Assembly (NCBI GenBank): GCA_016709995.1
Contig: JADJLQ010000001.1
Span: forward strand, 1,770,001-1,834,000
DNA: 64,000 bases
Source of the DNA: Saprospiraceae bacterium
GTDB taxonomy: Bacteria > Bacteroidota > Bacteroidia > Chitinophagales > Saprospiraceae
Direction: 5' to 3'
The translations under genes were made by a program, and so were the position numbers. The first letter of the stretch is position 1. Every line of letters starts with the position of its first letter. Positions 35,091 to 43,001 of the stretch are shown here, piece by piece. Below the pieces are notes generated by a model. That model made no database searches, was not told the DNA's origin, and worked only from the letters and a program-made list of their open reading frames with translations.

Positions 35091-35120
35091 GCGACTAATT
35101 CCGAGCCTTCGGAATGTCGC
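35091..35120. repeat. Strong palindromic hairpin (REP-like) between ftsY and the L28 operon
   Basis: Arms GCGAC/GTCGC and ATTCCGA/TCGGAAT pair perfectly (5 bp, a two-base bulge, then 7 bp) around a four-base loop GCCT. There is no T-run on either side, so it is not a standard terminator. It lies 13 bases from the terminator at 35133. Confidence 0.7.
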
Positions 35121-35132
35121 TACAAGCTAAAC

Positions 35133-35163
35133 AAAAAAAGGCTAATGTCACCAAAAGCCTTTT
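35133..35163 (-). terminator. Rho-independent terminator of the rpmB-rpmG-DUF4295 operon
   Basis: On the minus strand AAAAGGCT pairs with AGCCTTTT around a 12-base loop and is followed by three more T residues. It starts 29 bases after the DUF4295 stop. Confidence 0.75.
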
Positions 35164-35191
35164 GCATTTTCTTAAAATCGAAGGATCAGAA

Positions 35192-35365
35192 CTATTTATT
35201 CGCGAAAAATTCTTTCACTTTGTCTTTGTGTACGATCTGCTCCTTGAATGAGTATTTGCCTGATACAGGATCTTTGATACTTTTGATCACTTTTACAAAG
35301 TCTTTACCTGATCCTGCATTGGCACCCCTCTGGGCGACTTTTGAGTTTTTACTGACTTTTGCCAT
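35192..35365 (-). CDS. DUF4295 small basic protein (ribosome-linked in Bacteroidota)
   Basis: A 57-residue basic protein (MAKVSKNSKVAQRGANAGSG at the start, KDFVKVIKSIKDPVSGKYSF in the middle). The sequence is the DUF4295 family, found only in Bacteroidota and always directly after rpmB and rpmG, which suggests an association with the ribosome. The function has not been shown. It starts two bases after the L33 stop, the third gene of a minus-strand operon, and is followed by a terminator. It is too short for default gene lists and easily missed. Confidence 0.9.
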   Translation of the reverse strand: MAKVSKNSKVAQRGANAGSGKDFVKVIKSIKDPVSGKYSFKEQIVHKDKVKEFFANK

Positions 35366-35367
35366 GA

Positions 35368-35556
35368 TTATTTAATTTCTTTGTGAATAGTATATTTTTT
35401 CATGATAGGATTGAATTTTTTAATTTCCAATCTATCAGGAGTATTCTTTTTATTCTTCTGAGTGATATATCTGGAAGTACCTGGCAAACCTGTAGTCTTG
35501 TGCTCAGTACACTCCAGAATGATTTGTTGGCGATTTCCTTTACTTCTTTTAGCCAT
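35368..35556 (-). CDS. rpmG: 50S ribosomal protein L33
   Basis: A 62-residue protein with the L33 pattern: NRQQIILECTEHK, YITQKNKKNTPDRLEIKKF and PIMKKYTIHKE. Only one cysteine remains where zinc-binding L33 proteins have four, so this is a zinc-free form. Part of the large ribosomal subunit near the tRNA exit site. It lies 26 bases downstream of rpmB. Confidence 0.97.
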   Translation of the reverse strand: MAKRSKGNRQQIILECTEHKTTGLPGTSRYITQKNKKNTPDRLEIKKFNPIMKKYTIHKEIK

Positions 35557-35582
35557 GATGGAATCTTATTAAAAGTTTGAAT

Positions 35583-35831
35583 TTATAGTTTGATGGAAGT
35601 ACCAAATCCTTTGGCCTTTTGATCCTTGATAAACTGGTAAATACCTACCTGATCTATGGTCCTCAAAGCAGAAGTGGCAATACGAAGTTTGATCCACTTG
35701 TTGAGCTCAGGTATAAAAAATCTTTTATCCTGAAGATTTGGGTAAAAATGGCGTTTGGTCTTTCTATTAGAATGCGACACAGAGTGACCTTTTACTGGTC
35801 GTTTTCCGGTGAGCTCACAAGTTCTTGACAT
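35583..35831 (-). CDS. rpmB: 50S ribosomal protein L28
   Basis: An 82-residue protein with the L28 start SRTCELTGKRPVKGHSVSHS and the NRKTKRHFYPNLQ motif. It is the first gene of the ribosomal operon. No -7 box was found directly upstream; transcription could begin at the tRNA-Arg promoter 39 bases further up and read through. Confidence 0.97.
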   Translation of the reverse strand: MSRTCELTGKRPVKGHSVSHSNRKTKRHFYPNLQDKRFFIPELNKWIKLRIATSALRTIDQVGIYQFIKDQKAKGFGTSIKL

Positions 35832-35870
35832 AATCGTTGTTTTAACTTTTTATATATCTTTAATATTCAG

Positions 35871-35944
35871 TGACTTCGGAAGGATTCGAACCTTCAACCT
35901 TCTGATTCGTAGTCAGATGCTCTATCCAGTTGAGCTACGAGGCC
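35871..35944 (-). tRNA. tRNA-Arg (anticodon ACG)
   Basis: A 74-base cloverleaf on the minus strand: acceptor stem GGCCTCG with one C-A mismatch, D-arm with AGCTCAACTGGATAGAGC, anticodon stem TCTGA/TCAGA around CTACGAA, and T-arm with GGTTCGAATCC. The anticodon ACG reads CGN arginine codons after deamination of A34. The discriminator is A, and CCA is not encoded. A promoter with both consensus boxes lies just upstream. Confidence 0.95.
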
Positions 35945-35956
35945 AAAATCGGTCGG

Positions 35957-35988
35957 CAAAGATACAATTTGTCTCTGATACACGCAAA
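35957..35988 (-). promoter_or_regulatory. Bacteroidota-type promoter for tRNA-Arg (and perhaps the L28 operon)
   Basis: On the minus strand, TTTG (35985-35988) and TATCTTTG (35957-35964) are spaced by 20 bases, an exact match to the TTTG/TANNTTTG consensus. The tRNA 5' end is 13 bases downstream of the -7 element. Confidence 0.65.
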
Positions 35989-36151
35989 ATAATTTTATCA
36001 TGTTGTTTTCCCAGAAGAGGTTGACCAGCCTTCTATCACAAAATTTTAAATCTTTCAGCTTTTAATATGGCCTGTAACTTCATCTAATTTAGATAGTTAG
36101 CTTGTAACCACTTAAATACCAACAAGATAGGATATAAAAACTATTAACTCG

Positions 36152-36709
36152 TCAACTTGACTCATTTGTCAATGTCCCAAGGTGCATAGGTTGAAAACCA
36201 ATAGGCGTCTTGGTTGGTTGATCGTCATCAAAATCTTCCCATTCCGTTATGCTCTTAAAAAAATTCTCCAGGTGACGACTGATATAAACCGGCTTTAACT
36301 CATCCGGCCTCAGGATCTCAAGCGTGATCGGCTCTTTGGGCTCTCCATAACCTTCGATATAAGGGTTGCTGACCATGACCATCACTTTGCCATTGAATAG
36401 TTGCTGATAGATCAGAGCACCATTGGATTTAATCATCGTTCGTTTGACATCCGTATCATCCATGTGCTCACTGATCCCACTACTGCTACGGCCAAGATCC
36501 AGGACGACAGATTCGAGATTGTCGATTTTGTCTTGTTCTTTGATTTCGGCTTTAATGCCAGATTGTACTACAAATTCATTTAGAACTTCTTTGATCATTG
36601 GCTTAAGTAGCTCTGGCCATTTTTTGCGGTACTCCACCGTATTCGACAATATATCTTTATACACACTTACTTTGACCATTAATGATCCAAAATCGACCTT
36701 ATTATCCAT
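36152..36709 (-). CDS. Unknown conserved-looking protein
   Basis: A 185-residue acidic soluble protein I cannot assign. It starts MDNKVDFGSLMVKVSVYKDI, has no signal peptide or membrane segment, and ends in a charged tail. The central part, IKSNGALIYQQLFNGKVMVM, looks like beta strands that could bind a ligand or protein. Codon use and composition are like the neighbours, and the reading frame is clean, so a real gene is likely. It diverges from the PIG-L gene and is 208 bases from tRNA-Arg. Confidence 0.6.
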   Translation of the reverse strand: MDNKVDFGSLMVKVSVYKDILSNTVEYRKKWPELLKPMIKEVLNEFVVQSGIKAEIKEQDKIDNLESVVLDLGRSSSGISEHMDDTDVKRTMIKSNGALIYQQLFNGKVMVMVSNPYIEGYGEPKEPITLEILRPDELKPVYISRHLENFFKSITEWEDFDDDQPTKTPIGFQPMHLGTLTNESS

Positions 36710-36913
36710 AGCCAGCTATTTGTATTTATAATATTAATCAAAACAAAAGCAAGCTACAAAAAAAACTCATTTGCTGGCCCGGACTCATGTAGCAGTCTGG
36801 ATTTATTAAGGCAGTGAAGCTATATGTTAAATTCTTTAATATTTGATGACCATGCCAGCCTATCATATTTTAGTACTTTTGAATACTCTAAATATTCCAG
36901 TAAACTTTTGGTA

Positions 36914-39562
36914 ATGAAAAAAATCAGTGTTTTTATTTTTTTGTTGTTTTTGACAATAAGCGTTTCAGCCCAAGCTCCTAAAAAGGTCACTTCGGCAGAT
37001 ATACATCAAGCGATTAAAAAACTCAATGTGCTCGCGACAGCATTTTACGTAGCAGCCCACCCGGACGATGAAAACACCAGGTTGATTTCATTATTGGCCA
37101 ATCAGTATAAAGCAGATGTATATTATCTATCCATGACCCGGGGTGATGGTGGTCAAAATCTGATAGGATCAGAGATAGAAGAATTGTTGGGAGTGATCCG
37201 TACCAATGAATTATTACAAGCCAGGCAGGTGGATGGAGGTAATCAATTATTTACCCGCGCCAATGATTTTGGGTATTCAAAAAAACCTGCTGAGACGATG
37301 AAAACCTGGAATCGGGAGGCTGTACTCAGCGATATCGTGTGGCAAATCAGAAATTATCAGCCCGATATCATCATCAATCGGTTTAATAATGATCCGAATA
37401 GTGATACCCATGGGCACCACACTACCTCTGCGATATTATCTACCGAAGCTTTTGATCTGACCAATAAAAAGGATGTATTCCCAGATCAATTGAAATATGT
37501 ACAACCCTGGCAGGCCCGTAGACTATATTTTAATACATTTTGGTGGTTTTATGGCAGTGAAGAAGCTTTTAATAAATTAGATAAATCAAAAATGGTATCT
37601 GTCGATGCAGGAGTTTATTATCCATGGTTGGGCAAATCCAATGGGGAGATTGCAGCTGAAAGCCGTAGCATGCATCGATGCCAGGGCATGGGATCTGCCG
37701 GTAACCGTGGCTCCTCCATGGAGTATCTCGATGTATTAAAAGGTGATATGACAGGGCCCTCTGACAATCCGTTTGCAGGAATAGATATCACCTGGAACAG
37801 AGTCAAGGGTGGTGCTCCACTGATCCCGATTATTACTGATATTGATAAAAAGTTTCAGTATGACAATCCTGCTTCGTCTATACCTAAACTCAATAAAGTA
37901 TATCAAATGATCCAGGCTTTGCCAGACAGCCATTGGAAGAAAATCAAGTCAGCTCAAGTACAAAATATCATTGAACAATGCGCTGGCATGTATATAGAAG
38001 TCACCAGCAATAATCATGCAGTTGCCCCGGGAGAAAAAACTAATCTGACGGCCGAGATAGTCAACCGCAGTAAAAGCAATATTGTGCTAAAATCAATTCG
38101 ATTCGCCCCTGTACAGAATGCAGATACGATTGGGACTGTTATACTTTCTCAAAATAATGGTTTTAAATATTCCAGGACAGTGACTATTCCTGCGGACACC
38201 AAACCTACCGGCCCCTATTGGCTACAAGAATCCTGGCAAAACGGAATGTATACCGTCAATGATCAGACTCTTAGAGGGTTGCCTCTGACTCCCAGATCGT
38301 GTAAAGCTTATTTTGACCTAAACATTGATGGCACAAATTATACTATTCAAAAAGACATCGTGTATAAATGGGTCAATCCTGCCAAGGGAGAGCTGTACCG
38401 ACCTTTTGAAATCACTACCCCTGCTTTTGTCAATCTGGACAACAAGGTCTACGTGTTCGCAGATGAACTTCCCAAAAAAGTCGGTGTCCAAGTCAAATCA
38501 GGTATAGAAAATCTTATTGGCTTAGTCAAACTCGAACTGCCGGCAGGTTGGCGATGTGAGCCTAAGGAAATACAAGCAGATATCAAGTCAAAAGGCTCTG
38601 AACAAGTATATAGCTTCCTCGTATATCCTACCAAAACGGCCAGTGACGGAACGATAAAAGCTAAAATCAAAGTAGGAGACCACACTTACGATAAAGAACT
38701 TATCGTCATCGATTATGACCATATTCCTTATCAAATGGTCCAGAAACCAAGTGAAGGCAGAGTCCTCAAGTTGGACATCGTCAAAGGCCCTGATAAAATC
38801 GCTTACATCAACGGAGCAGGAGATGAAGTCTCAAAATGCCTGGAGCAAGTCGGATATCATGTAACTATCCTGTCAGATAGAGATCTGGTGTCAGAGACAT
38901 TGGCCAAATTCGATGCCATCGTCATTGGTATCAGGGCCTATAATACTATCGATCGCTTACGATCTGCCCAACCTGCATTGATGGAATATGTGCAGCGTGG
39001 GGGCAATCTCGTCGTACAATACAATACCAATTTTAGAATGGTGACCCAGGACTTCAGCCCTTACCCGCTCAAATTGGGCAGAGACCGTGTGTCTGAAGAG
39101 GAAGCCGAGATGCGATTTCTCAAACCCAATCATCCGGCACTCAATAGCCCGAACAAAATCACAGATGCCGATTTTTCGCATTGGGTACAGGAACGAGGAC
39201 TTTATTATCCTAACGAATGGGACAATAATCATTTTGATGCCATTTTATCTGCCAATGATGCTGGCGAGACTCCTAAAGACGGAGGTCTACTCATAGCAAA
39301 ATACGGCGATGGCAATTTTGTATATACCGGTTTATCCTTTTTCCGCCAGCTCCCTGCCGGAGTACCTGGAGCGTACCGATTGTTTTCTAATTTGTTGGCT
39401 TTGGAAAAAATGCCAAGTCATGAGCACTCAGGAAGAAAATACAATTCCCTGGAAAAAATGGTATTCATTGATGATAAGTGTTTTGATACTCATAATCATC
39501 TTTTTAACTATCATTACTTCAATATACAATTAGTAGTCATCCGAACATTAAGCTTTTTATAA
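36914..39562 (+). CDS. Secreted PIG-L family deacetylase with large C-terminal region (end probably frameshifted)
   Basis: The ATG at 36914 gives a signal peptide (ending at residue 20, VSAQ); an in-frame start at 36824 adds an unlikely leader. The PIG-L/LmbE core has the zinc motif AAHPDDE (His49, Asp51) and a later HGHHT. The middle (~residues 340-600) is beta-rich, and the C-terminal ~250 residues resemble a ThuA/GATase-like fold (IVIGIRAYN, GGNLVVQYNT). As written it has 882 residues, but the last ~50, after LLALEK, do not resemble the family and overlap a small membrane-protein gene. One extra A in the A-run at 39405-39410 would end the protein at 39423 with an ATGA overlap. Expected role: deacetylation of an N-acetylated sugar or glycoconjugate in the periplasm. 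Confidence 0.85.
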   Translation: MKKISVFIFLLFLTISVSAQAPKKVTSADIHQAIKKLNVLATAFYVAAHPDDENTRLISLLANQYKADVYYLSMTRGDGGQNLIGSEIEELLGVIRTNELLQARQVDGGNQLFTRANDFGYSKKPAETMKTWNREAVLSDIVWQIRNYQPDIIINRFNNDPNSDTHGHHTTSAILSTEAFDLTNKKDVFPDQLKYVQPWQARRLYFNTFWWFYGSEEAFNKLDKSKMVSVDAGVYYPWLGKSNGEIAAESRSMHRCQGMGSAGNRGSSMEYLDVLKGDMTGPSDNPFAGIDITWNRVKGGAPLIPIITDIDKKFQYDNPASSIPKLNKVYQMIQALPDSHWKKIKSAQVQNIIEQCAGMYIEVTSNNHAVAPGEKTNLTAEIVNRSKSNIVLKSIRFAPVQNADTIGTVILSQNNGFKYSRTVTIPADTKPTGPYWLQESWQNGMYTVNDQTLRGLPLTPRSCKAYFDLNIDGTNYTIQKDIVYKWVNPAKGELYRPFEITTPAFVNLDNKVYVFADELPKKVGVQVKSGIENLIGLVKLELPAGWRCEPKEIQADIKSKGSEQVYSFLVYPTKTASDGTIKAKIKVGDHTYDKELIVIDYDHIPYQMVQKPSEGRVLKLDIVKGPDKIAYINGAGDEVSKCLEQVGYHVTILSDRDLVSETLAKFDAIVIGIRAYNTIDRLRSAQPALMEYVQRGGNLVVQYNTNFRMVTQDFSPYPLKLGRDRVSEEEAEMRFLKPNHPALNSPNKITDADFSHWVQERGLYYPNEWDNNHFDAILSANDAGETPKDGGLLIAKYGDGNFVYTGLSFFRQLPAGVPGAYRLFSNLLALEKMPSHEHSGRKYNSLEKMVFIDDKCFDTHNHLFNYHYFNIQLVVIRTLSFL
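39420..39533 (+). CDS. Small single-helix membrane protein upstream of the symporter
   Basis: A 37-residue protein, MSTQEENTIPWKKWYSLMIS followed by a hydrophobic helix (VLILIIIFLTIITSIYN). It has the layout of the short W-x-x-W-containing membrane peptides that often precede sodium:solute symporters in Bacteroidota (from memory). It lies in a different frame from the upstream gene and would start at an ATGA overlap with the likely true end of the PIG-L gene. Possibly a small accessory subunit of the symporter. Confidence 0.6.
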   Translation: MSTQEENTIPWKKWYSLMISVLILIIIFLTIITSIYN

Positions 39563-39610
39563 CATCGGATACGGGTCAAATAGAGATCATACATTCTATA
39601 TTTGCCTTAC

Positions 39611-41281
39611 ATGAGTCTAACAGACTGGTTTATTTTAATATTTGTTTTAACAGGCATCGTCACCTATGGAATCTATAAATCCAGGAATAGTGATAAAGAC
39701 TCTTTTCTGAAGGGCAACCAGGAAGGTAAGTGGTGGACCGTCTGCCTGGGTGTAATGGCTACACAAGCCAGTGGTATTACATTTTTGTCTACTCCCGGAC
39801 AGGGTTACAGTGATGGATTGAGATTTGTTCAGTTTTACCTCGGTTTGCCCATAGCGATGTTGATTATCTGTGTAACCTTTATTCCTATTTATTTCAGATC
39901 GGGGGTGTATACTGCGTATGAATATCTTGAGAAAAGGTTTGATTTAAAAACGCGTCTGCTTACTTCTTTGCTGTTCCTGATTCAGCGAGGACTGGGAGCA
40001 GGTATCACCCTATATGCGCCAGCCATCATCTTAAGTGCCTTGTTTGGATGGAATTTTAAATTGATCGTACTCATCACCGGCATTTGTGTGATCTTATATA
40101 CGGTATCCGGTGGAGCCAAAGCAGTCAGTAAAACACAGACCTTGCAGATGACTGTCATGTTATTAGGATTGTTATTCATTTTTTGTGTCATCATTTATGA
40201 GCTGAAGGGTATTAATTTCCATCAGGCGTTGCAGATAGCCGGATGGTCGGGCAAAATGAAAGCGATTGATTTTCGATTTGATCTCACAGACCGATATAAT
40301 TTTTGGTCGGGCATCATTGGGGGCGGATTCGTTGCGCTGGCTTATTTTGGCACTGACCAATCGCAAGTCCAACGATATCTCGGTGGCAAATCGATCAATG
40401 TCAGTCGCCTTGGCCTGATCGCCAATGGATTATTTAAAGTGCCGATGCAACTTTTTATCCTGCTCACCGGAGTAATGGTCTTTGTTTTTTATCAATTGCA
40501 TAGCAGCCCACTTTTTTTTAATAAACCTATTGAAGACAGAGTACTTGCCACCAGTTATGCTTCCGACTATAAAGAGAAACAAGCTGTATTTGATGGTATA
40601 CTGCAATCCAAACAAGCATTGACTGCTTCTCTGACTTCAGCTGACTTTCAATCTGAAGATATCAAGTCCAGAATGGTAGCCTTCAACGAGCAGGAATTAA
40701 AAGTGCGCAATGAAGCGAAAGAAGTCATCCGGCAAGCCCTCCCAGATGCAGAGACCAATGATCGCGATTATGTTTTTCTTCATTTTGTGCTCAACTATCT
40801 CCCTGTCGGTTTGATTGGCTTGTTACTAGCAGTAGTCTTTTCTGCGACCATGTCATCTACTTCTGCAGAGTTGACAGCTCTGGCCAGTACCAGTACGATT
40901 GATTGGTTCCAAAGACTTAACAAAAATACCTTGAGTGGTGAGCAGGTGATTTTTTACACTCGGGCTTTTACCTTGTTATGGGGCATATTTGCCATCGCTT
41001 TTGCTATGTATGGGTCTATGTTTGAAAACCTGATTCAATTTGTCAACCTGATTGGATCTTTATTTTATGGTACGATATTAGGGGTATTCTTATGTGCTTT
41101 TTATTTAAAATACCTGCATGGTTCGGCAGTATTTATCGCAGCCATTATATCTGAAATCGTTGTGATTACTTTGTATAATATCACCGATATTGGCTTTTTA
41201 TGGTTTAACCTTATCGGATGTGGTTTGGTTGTAAGTCTGGCCTCCATATGGACAGCAGGTAGATCACTGGTAAAAGCCTGA
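39611..41281 (+). CDS. Sodium:solute symporter (SSS family)
   Basis: A 556-residue transporter starting at the ATG at 39611. It has about 13 to 14 hydrophobic helices with SSS landmarks: the ATQASGITFLSTPGQGYSDG pattern in helix 2, YTVSGGAKAVSKTQTLQ, and a GLLLAVVFSATMSSTSAELT segment. A ~90-residue soluble stretch near residue 310 is typical of the Bacteroidota subgroup. It should import a sugar, sialic-acid-type or similar solute with sodium. It follows a PIG-L deacetylase, suggesting uptake of a deacetylated sugar product (inference). A TATATTTG box ends seven bases before the ATG. Confidence 0.93.
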   Translation: MSLTDWFILIFVLTGIVTYGIYKSRNSDKDSFLKGNQEGKWWTVCLGVMATQASGITFLSTPGQGYSDGLRFVQFYLGLPIAMLIICVTFIPIYFRSGVYTAYEYLEKRFDLKTRLLTSLLFLIQRGLGAGITLYAPAIILSALFGWNFKLIVLITGICVILYTVSGGAKAVSKTQTLQMTVMLLGLLFIFCVIIYELKGINFHQALQIAGWSGKMKAIDFRFDLTDRYNFWSGIIGGGFVALAYFGTDQSQVQRYLGGKSINVSRLGLIANGLFKVPMQLFILLTGVMVFVFYQLHSSPLFFNKPIEDRVLATSYASDYKEKQAVFDGILQSKQALTASLTSADFQSEDIKSRMVAFNEQELKVRNEAKEVIRQALPDAETNDRDYVFLHFVLNYLPVGLIGLLLAVVFSATMSSTSAELTALASTSTIDWFQRLNKNTLSGEQVIFYTRAFTLLWGIFAIAFAMYGSMFENLIQFVNLIGSLFYGTILGVFLCAFYLKYLHGSAVFIAAIISEIVVITLYNITDIGFLWFNLIGCGLVVSLASIWTAGRSLVKA

Positions 41282-41339
41282 TAATTTTATAATTAGTTGG
41301 ATGCTAAGGATATTACAAGTCCACTTAAAATTTGATATC

Positions 41340-41930
41340 CTATTGGTTCGCCTCTCGTCGTTTATTGATTTCATCTCTGATCTTAGCAGCTTTTTCATAA
41401 TCTTCCTCGGCCAATACTTCTTCAAGCATTTTGTTCAAAGCCTCCAAAGAATATTGATTAAAGGAAGTGCCTGATCGTTCTTTCCTTGGACTCGTGGCAG
41501 TCACTGGCTTCTCTTCAGCGTCTTCCAGAATAACGCCTGCGGATTCAAGTATAAAATCAAATGTGTAGATCGGACAATTGGCACGTACTGCCATAGCGAT
41601 CGCATCAGAAGTACGAGAATCAATCTCCACCGTCTCTCCATTGCGAGCACATACCAATCTGGCATAAAAGATACCATCCAGAAGATTATTGATCACCACC
41701 TCTTTGATCTCAATATCAAAAGTGTCCAGGGCGTTTTTAAATAAATCGTGCGTCAAGGGGCGATTAGGATTCATCTTTTCCATGGCTACTGCGATCGCCT
41801 GAGCTTCAAAACTGCCGATGACTATGGGCAACTTGCGCGTGCCATCCATTTCACCCAATACTACAGCATAATTATGTGACTGAGAGATACTGTGCGAGAG
41901 TGTGACTATTTCGAGTTCTATTTTTTTCAT
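41340..41930 (-). CDS. Bifunctional nuclease family protein with UVR motif
   Basis: A 196-residue cytoplasmic protein. Residues 1-140 are the BFN (DUF151) domain with the conserved ARNGETVEIDSRTSDAIAMA stretch; residues ~155-190 form a UvrB/UvrC-type helical hairpin (LEEVLAEEDYEKAAKIRDEI). Plant and bacterial members have nuclease activity on RNA and DNA in vitro; the Bacteroidota form with a UVR motif is standard. It stands alone, converging with the symporter gene, and has a CATCTTTG box (41942-41949 on the minus strand) upstream. Confidence 0.92.
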   Translation of the reverse strand: MKKIELEIVTLSHSISQSHNYAVVLGEMDGTRKLPIVIGSFEAQAIAVAMEKMNPNRPLTHDLFKNALDTFDIEIKEVVINNLLDGIFYARLVCARNGETVEIDSRTSDAIAMAVRANCPIYTFDFILESAGVILEDAEEKPVTATSPRKERSGTSFNQYSLEALNKMLEEVLAEEDYEKAAKIRDEINKRREANQ

Positions 41931-42017
41931 TTTATGATCTCACAAAGATGAGGAAAATTAGAGATATCGGTTTCTATTCATAATTCGAAGGTTTAAGATC
42001 TGGTCATAAGGTGCAGG

Positions 42018-42980
42018 TTATCCTGCTTTTAGTTTTGTTATGGCGGCAGTGAGTCGTGGTACTACATCAAACAAATCTGCACAAATACCGTAGGTAGCAG
42101 CTTTAAAAAATGGAGCCTCCGGATCTTTATTGATGACGACGATGACTTTTGAACTATTGACACCTGCTAAATGCTGGATAGCTCCGGATATGCCGATTGC
42201 GATATAAAGATTAGGTTTGATGGCCAGGCCTGTCTGTCCAACGTGTTCGTGATGAGGTCTCCAGCCGGCATCAGCTACAGGTCTCGAACAGGCAGTGGTG
42301 GCCCCTAAAGCATCCGCCAGGGCTTCTATGATACCCCAATTGGCTGCCTCTTTCATGCCTCTGCCTGCGGAGACTACCGTTTCAGCCTCTGGAAGTGGAG
42401 TGCGGCCGCTGACTCTTTTGGTATCCAAGACCTTTACCTTTGAGTCGGGTGATATAAAATCGATAGTCTCTACAGCTACCTCATTGCCATCAGATCTTAA
42501 AGCTATGGCATTAGAAGAAAGACTCAATACTTTGCATGCGCCGGATAAAGACACTCTGGCTTTAGCTTTGCCCGCATATACAGATCTGCTCACAATCAGT
42601 TTATCACCGTCCAATTCCACCATATCCAACACACCCGTAGCACATCCTGACTCCAATCCTGCAGCCAGTCTGCCTGTAAGCCCTCTACCTGTGCTATTAT
42701 TACTAAGGATGATCGCTCCGCATCCAAAGGTTTGCGCTTGAGTGACTATCAAGCCAGAGATAGCCTGATTGTCAGCCATGGACTGGATGGAGGGCACTAT
42801 TGAGACCTGATCAGCCCCGTATATACCTAGCTGGGCTCCACCGGTGGAAGGTCCCAATACCAAAGCTTTGCATTGACCACCAAGCAATTGGGCTAAGGTT
42901 TTGCCATAAGTCACAGCCTCGAGAGCAGTCTTTTTAAACTCATCATGGAAGGATTCGACGACGACTAATACATTATTCAT
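42018..42980 (-). CDS. etfA: Electron transfer flavoprotein alpha subunit
   Basis: A 320-residue subunit. The N-terminal alpha/beta domain (MNNVLVVVESFHDEFKK) is followed by the C-terminal FAD-binding domain with GRTPLPEAETVVSAGRGMKE, the region around SRPVADAGWRPHHEHVGQTG and IGISGAIQHLAG. It forms a heterodimer with EtfB, holding FAD and passing electrons from acyl-CoA dehydrogenases to ETF:quinone oxidoreductase. It starts 21 bases after the etfB stop. Confidence 0.96.
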   Translation of the reverse strand: MNNVLVVVESFHDEFKKTALEAVTYGKTLAQLLGGQCKALVLGPSTGGAQLGIYGADQVSIVPSIQSMADNQAISGLIVTQAQTFGCGAIILSNNSTGRGLTGRLAAGLESGCATGVLDMVELDGDKLIVSRSVYAGKAKARVSLSGACKVLSLSSNAIALRSDGNEVAVETIDFISPDSKVKVLDTKRVSGRTPLPEAETVVSAGRGMKEAANWGIIEALADALGATTACSRPVADAGWRPHHEHVGQTGLAIKPNLYIAIGISGAIQHLAGVNSSKVIVVINKDPEAPFFKAATYGICADLFDVVPRLTAAITKLKAG

Positions 42981-43001
42981 TCGACACTTTTTTTCTTATA
43001 G

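Noticed and set aside
35869..36152. tRNA-Arg as an integration site for a mobile element
   Set aside because: No repeated tRNA 3' end, integrase or foreign composition is seen on either side.
36824..36913. Longer N-terminus for the PIG-L protein
   Set aside because: The added 30 residues lie before a normal signal peptide that starts at 36914, and the upstream part has no conserved character.
41290..41340. GGATAT/ATATCC inverted repeat as a terminator between the symporter and nuclease genes
   Set aside because: Only six base pairs with a loop of about 21 bases and no T-run; too weak to call.
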